This document shows, piece after piece, positions 5,427-6,156 of a DNA stretch of 6,156 nt. The position numbers and the translations under genes were made by a program. The notes beneath the pieces are model-generated. The model searched no databases and had not been told where the DNA came from. It saw only the letters and a list, made by a program, of their open reading frames with translations. How positions within the stretch are numbered: the first letter of the stretch is position 1; each line of letters begins with the position of its first letter. This DNA is from Candidatus Thorarchaeota archaeon (GTDB lineage Archaea; Asgardarchaeota; Thorarchaeia; Thorarchaeales; Thorarchaeaceae): assembly GCA_029855925.1 (NCBI GenBank), contig JAGSHP010000357.1, positions 1 through 6,156 on the forward strand, given 5' to 3'.

Positions 5427-6137
5427 ATGATAATGGAGGAGCGAGAGAGCGAGGCTGCAAATCAACCAGTTGCCTATGATAATCCAATAGATGGTATCTT
5501 AGACATCCTTAACCAAGGAACTACAGAAGAAACTGATACGACATCCCTCTTTCTTACAGAGGAGGGTAAACACTTTGCAGAACAAGTCAAAAAACAGAGT
5601 TCATTTACAATAATTGAAATCATGTTATCTCAATCATTTGAAATATTCGCAAAGTCTTGGCCAAAAATAGTTCAAGTCCTATCCGAAAATAGAGTGCAGA
5701 ATTTTATTAAAGAACAAATCGAATCCGCTCAGGAGTTGGATGAGGAGATCAAGGCTGCACTAATTGCAGTTCCCAAAATGCTCAAGACGGATTATGATGA
5801 GGGCGAGCATCCAGAAGAAGACGAAATAGGAGAAATATTTGGGAAGATTGCATGTGAGAGATTTATTGGTTCACTGGTATTTGCCCTCTATTCATTTATT
5901 GAGGCATATATCAAATCAATAGTCACAATGATCGTCGAAGATGAAACATCTAGACAACAATTCATAAACTCATGGAATTTGAGGCAGGCCAAGATTTCGT
6001 TGGGAGAACTTGACGAGCTATCAGATGACAAGAATACTATGATAGTCGAAATCATCTGCAGATCCTTGTCGGGAAATCTAGTGAAACGAATGAAGAAGAT
6101 TTGTGAGGCGCTAGATTGCAAACAGGACTTGCAGTCT
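5427..6137 (+). CDS. Acidic, helical, HEPN-like protein of unknown function, 3' partial
   Basis: The frame runs from ATG 5427 to the end of genomic sequence without a stop, giving 237 real residues; a later ATG at 5433 is an alternative start, and an in-frame TAA at 5379 excludes earlier ATGs. AAAGG at 5418-5422 is a weak ribosome site. Residues 1-57 are acidic and probably flexible. Residues 58-120 are helical. A Glu/Asp-rich loop spans 122-137. A hydrophobic helix, FIGSLVFALYSFIEAYIKSI (146-165), is followed by helices to 237. The pattern of that helix, with aromatic residues and an internal Glu, then KISLGELDEL and a Lys-rich helix, weakly resembles the first helices of HEPN-type RNase or abortive-infection proteins, whose RxxxxH motif would come after the break. 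This is inference without a search. No signal peptide is seen. The gene is visibly A+T-richer than its neighbours. Residues translated beyond base 6137 (LSLIHI) come from adapter. Confidence 0.75.
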
Positions 6138-6156
6138 CTGTCTCTTATACACATCT
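6138..6156. other. Nextera/Tn5 mosaic-end adapter contamination
   Basis: The final 19 bases, CTGTCTCTTATACACATCT, are identical to the reverse complement of the Tn5 transposase mosaic end used in Nextera libraries. The match is exact and terminal. They are a library artefact, not genomic DNA and not a natural Tn5 end, so genomic sequence stops at or just before 6137. Confidence 0.97.

Noticed and set aside
5888..6154. Minus-strand 88-residue frame beginning MCIRDR
   Set aside because: Its start codon and first residues are adapter sequence, and it runs antisense to a better, longer plus-strand frame.
6138..6156. A natural Tn5-like transposon end
   Set aside because: An exact 19-bp mosaic end at the extreme contig terminus is the engineered library adapter; no transposase or target duplication is present.
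1..6156. CRISPR array, tRNA, rRNA or riboswitch
   Set aside because: No regularly spaced repeats, cloverleaf-like segment, rRNA signature or recognisable riboswitch core was seen on either strand by eye.

Overview
This 6156-base fragment most probably comes from an archaeal metagenome or single-cell assembly. The archaeal reading rests on a BRE-plus-TATA promoter (CCGAAAAC followed by TTATAAG on the minus strand) placed so that its gene has a leader of only a few bases, on the absence of recognisable bacterial -35/-10 pairs, and on an ArsR-like winged-helix regulator with long charged and proline-rich extensions. Moderate G+C in the left five-sixths fits an Asgard (Thorarchaeota-like) or Thermoplasmata-like genome, but lineage is only a guess. 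The last 19 bases are not genomic: they are the Tn5 mosaic end of the Nextera sequencing adapter.

Layout. Positions 2-3504 (+) hold two tandem ABC exporter half-transporter genes, the first missing its 5' end, joined by an ATGA overlap. They form a heterodimeric exporter with one degenerate and one canonical ATPase site. Positions 5123-3501 (-) hold a convergent two-gene unit: a 291-residue coiled-coil / Pro-His-Arg-rich / ArsR-like wHTH / acidic-tail protein, then a 248-residue protein I do not recognise. The stop codon of the first directly abuts the start codon of the second (TAGATG). The exporter unit and this unit end on the same CTAG palindrome, so their stop codons overlap.

Positions 5124-5426 are a divergent regulatory region. 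It contains a palindromic TATA element, three copies of the octamer GTACAGTT (one inside a 10-bp perfect palindrome) and a possible 43-codon leaderless ORF. Positions 5427-6137 (+) begin an A+T-richer, mostly helical acidic protein that runs off the genomic sequence. Its visible part has a weak resemblance to HEPN-type proteins.

Working model (inference): the wHTH protein binds the GTACAGTT sites, represses its own operon and controls the divergent gene. Whether the exporter belongs to the same circuit cannot be told from this window, because its promoter lies outside. The least-explained parts are the regulator with its translationally coupled partner, and the operator-controlled truncated gene.
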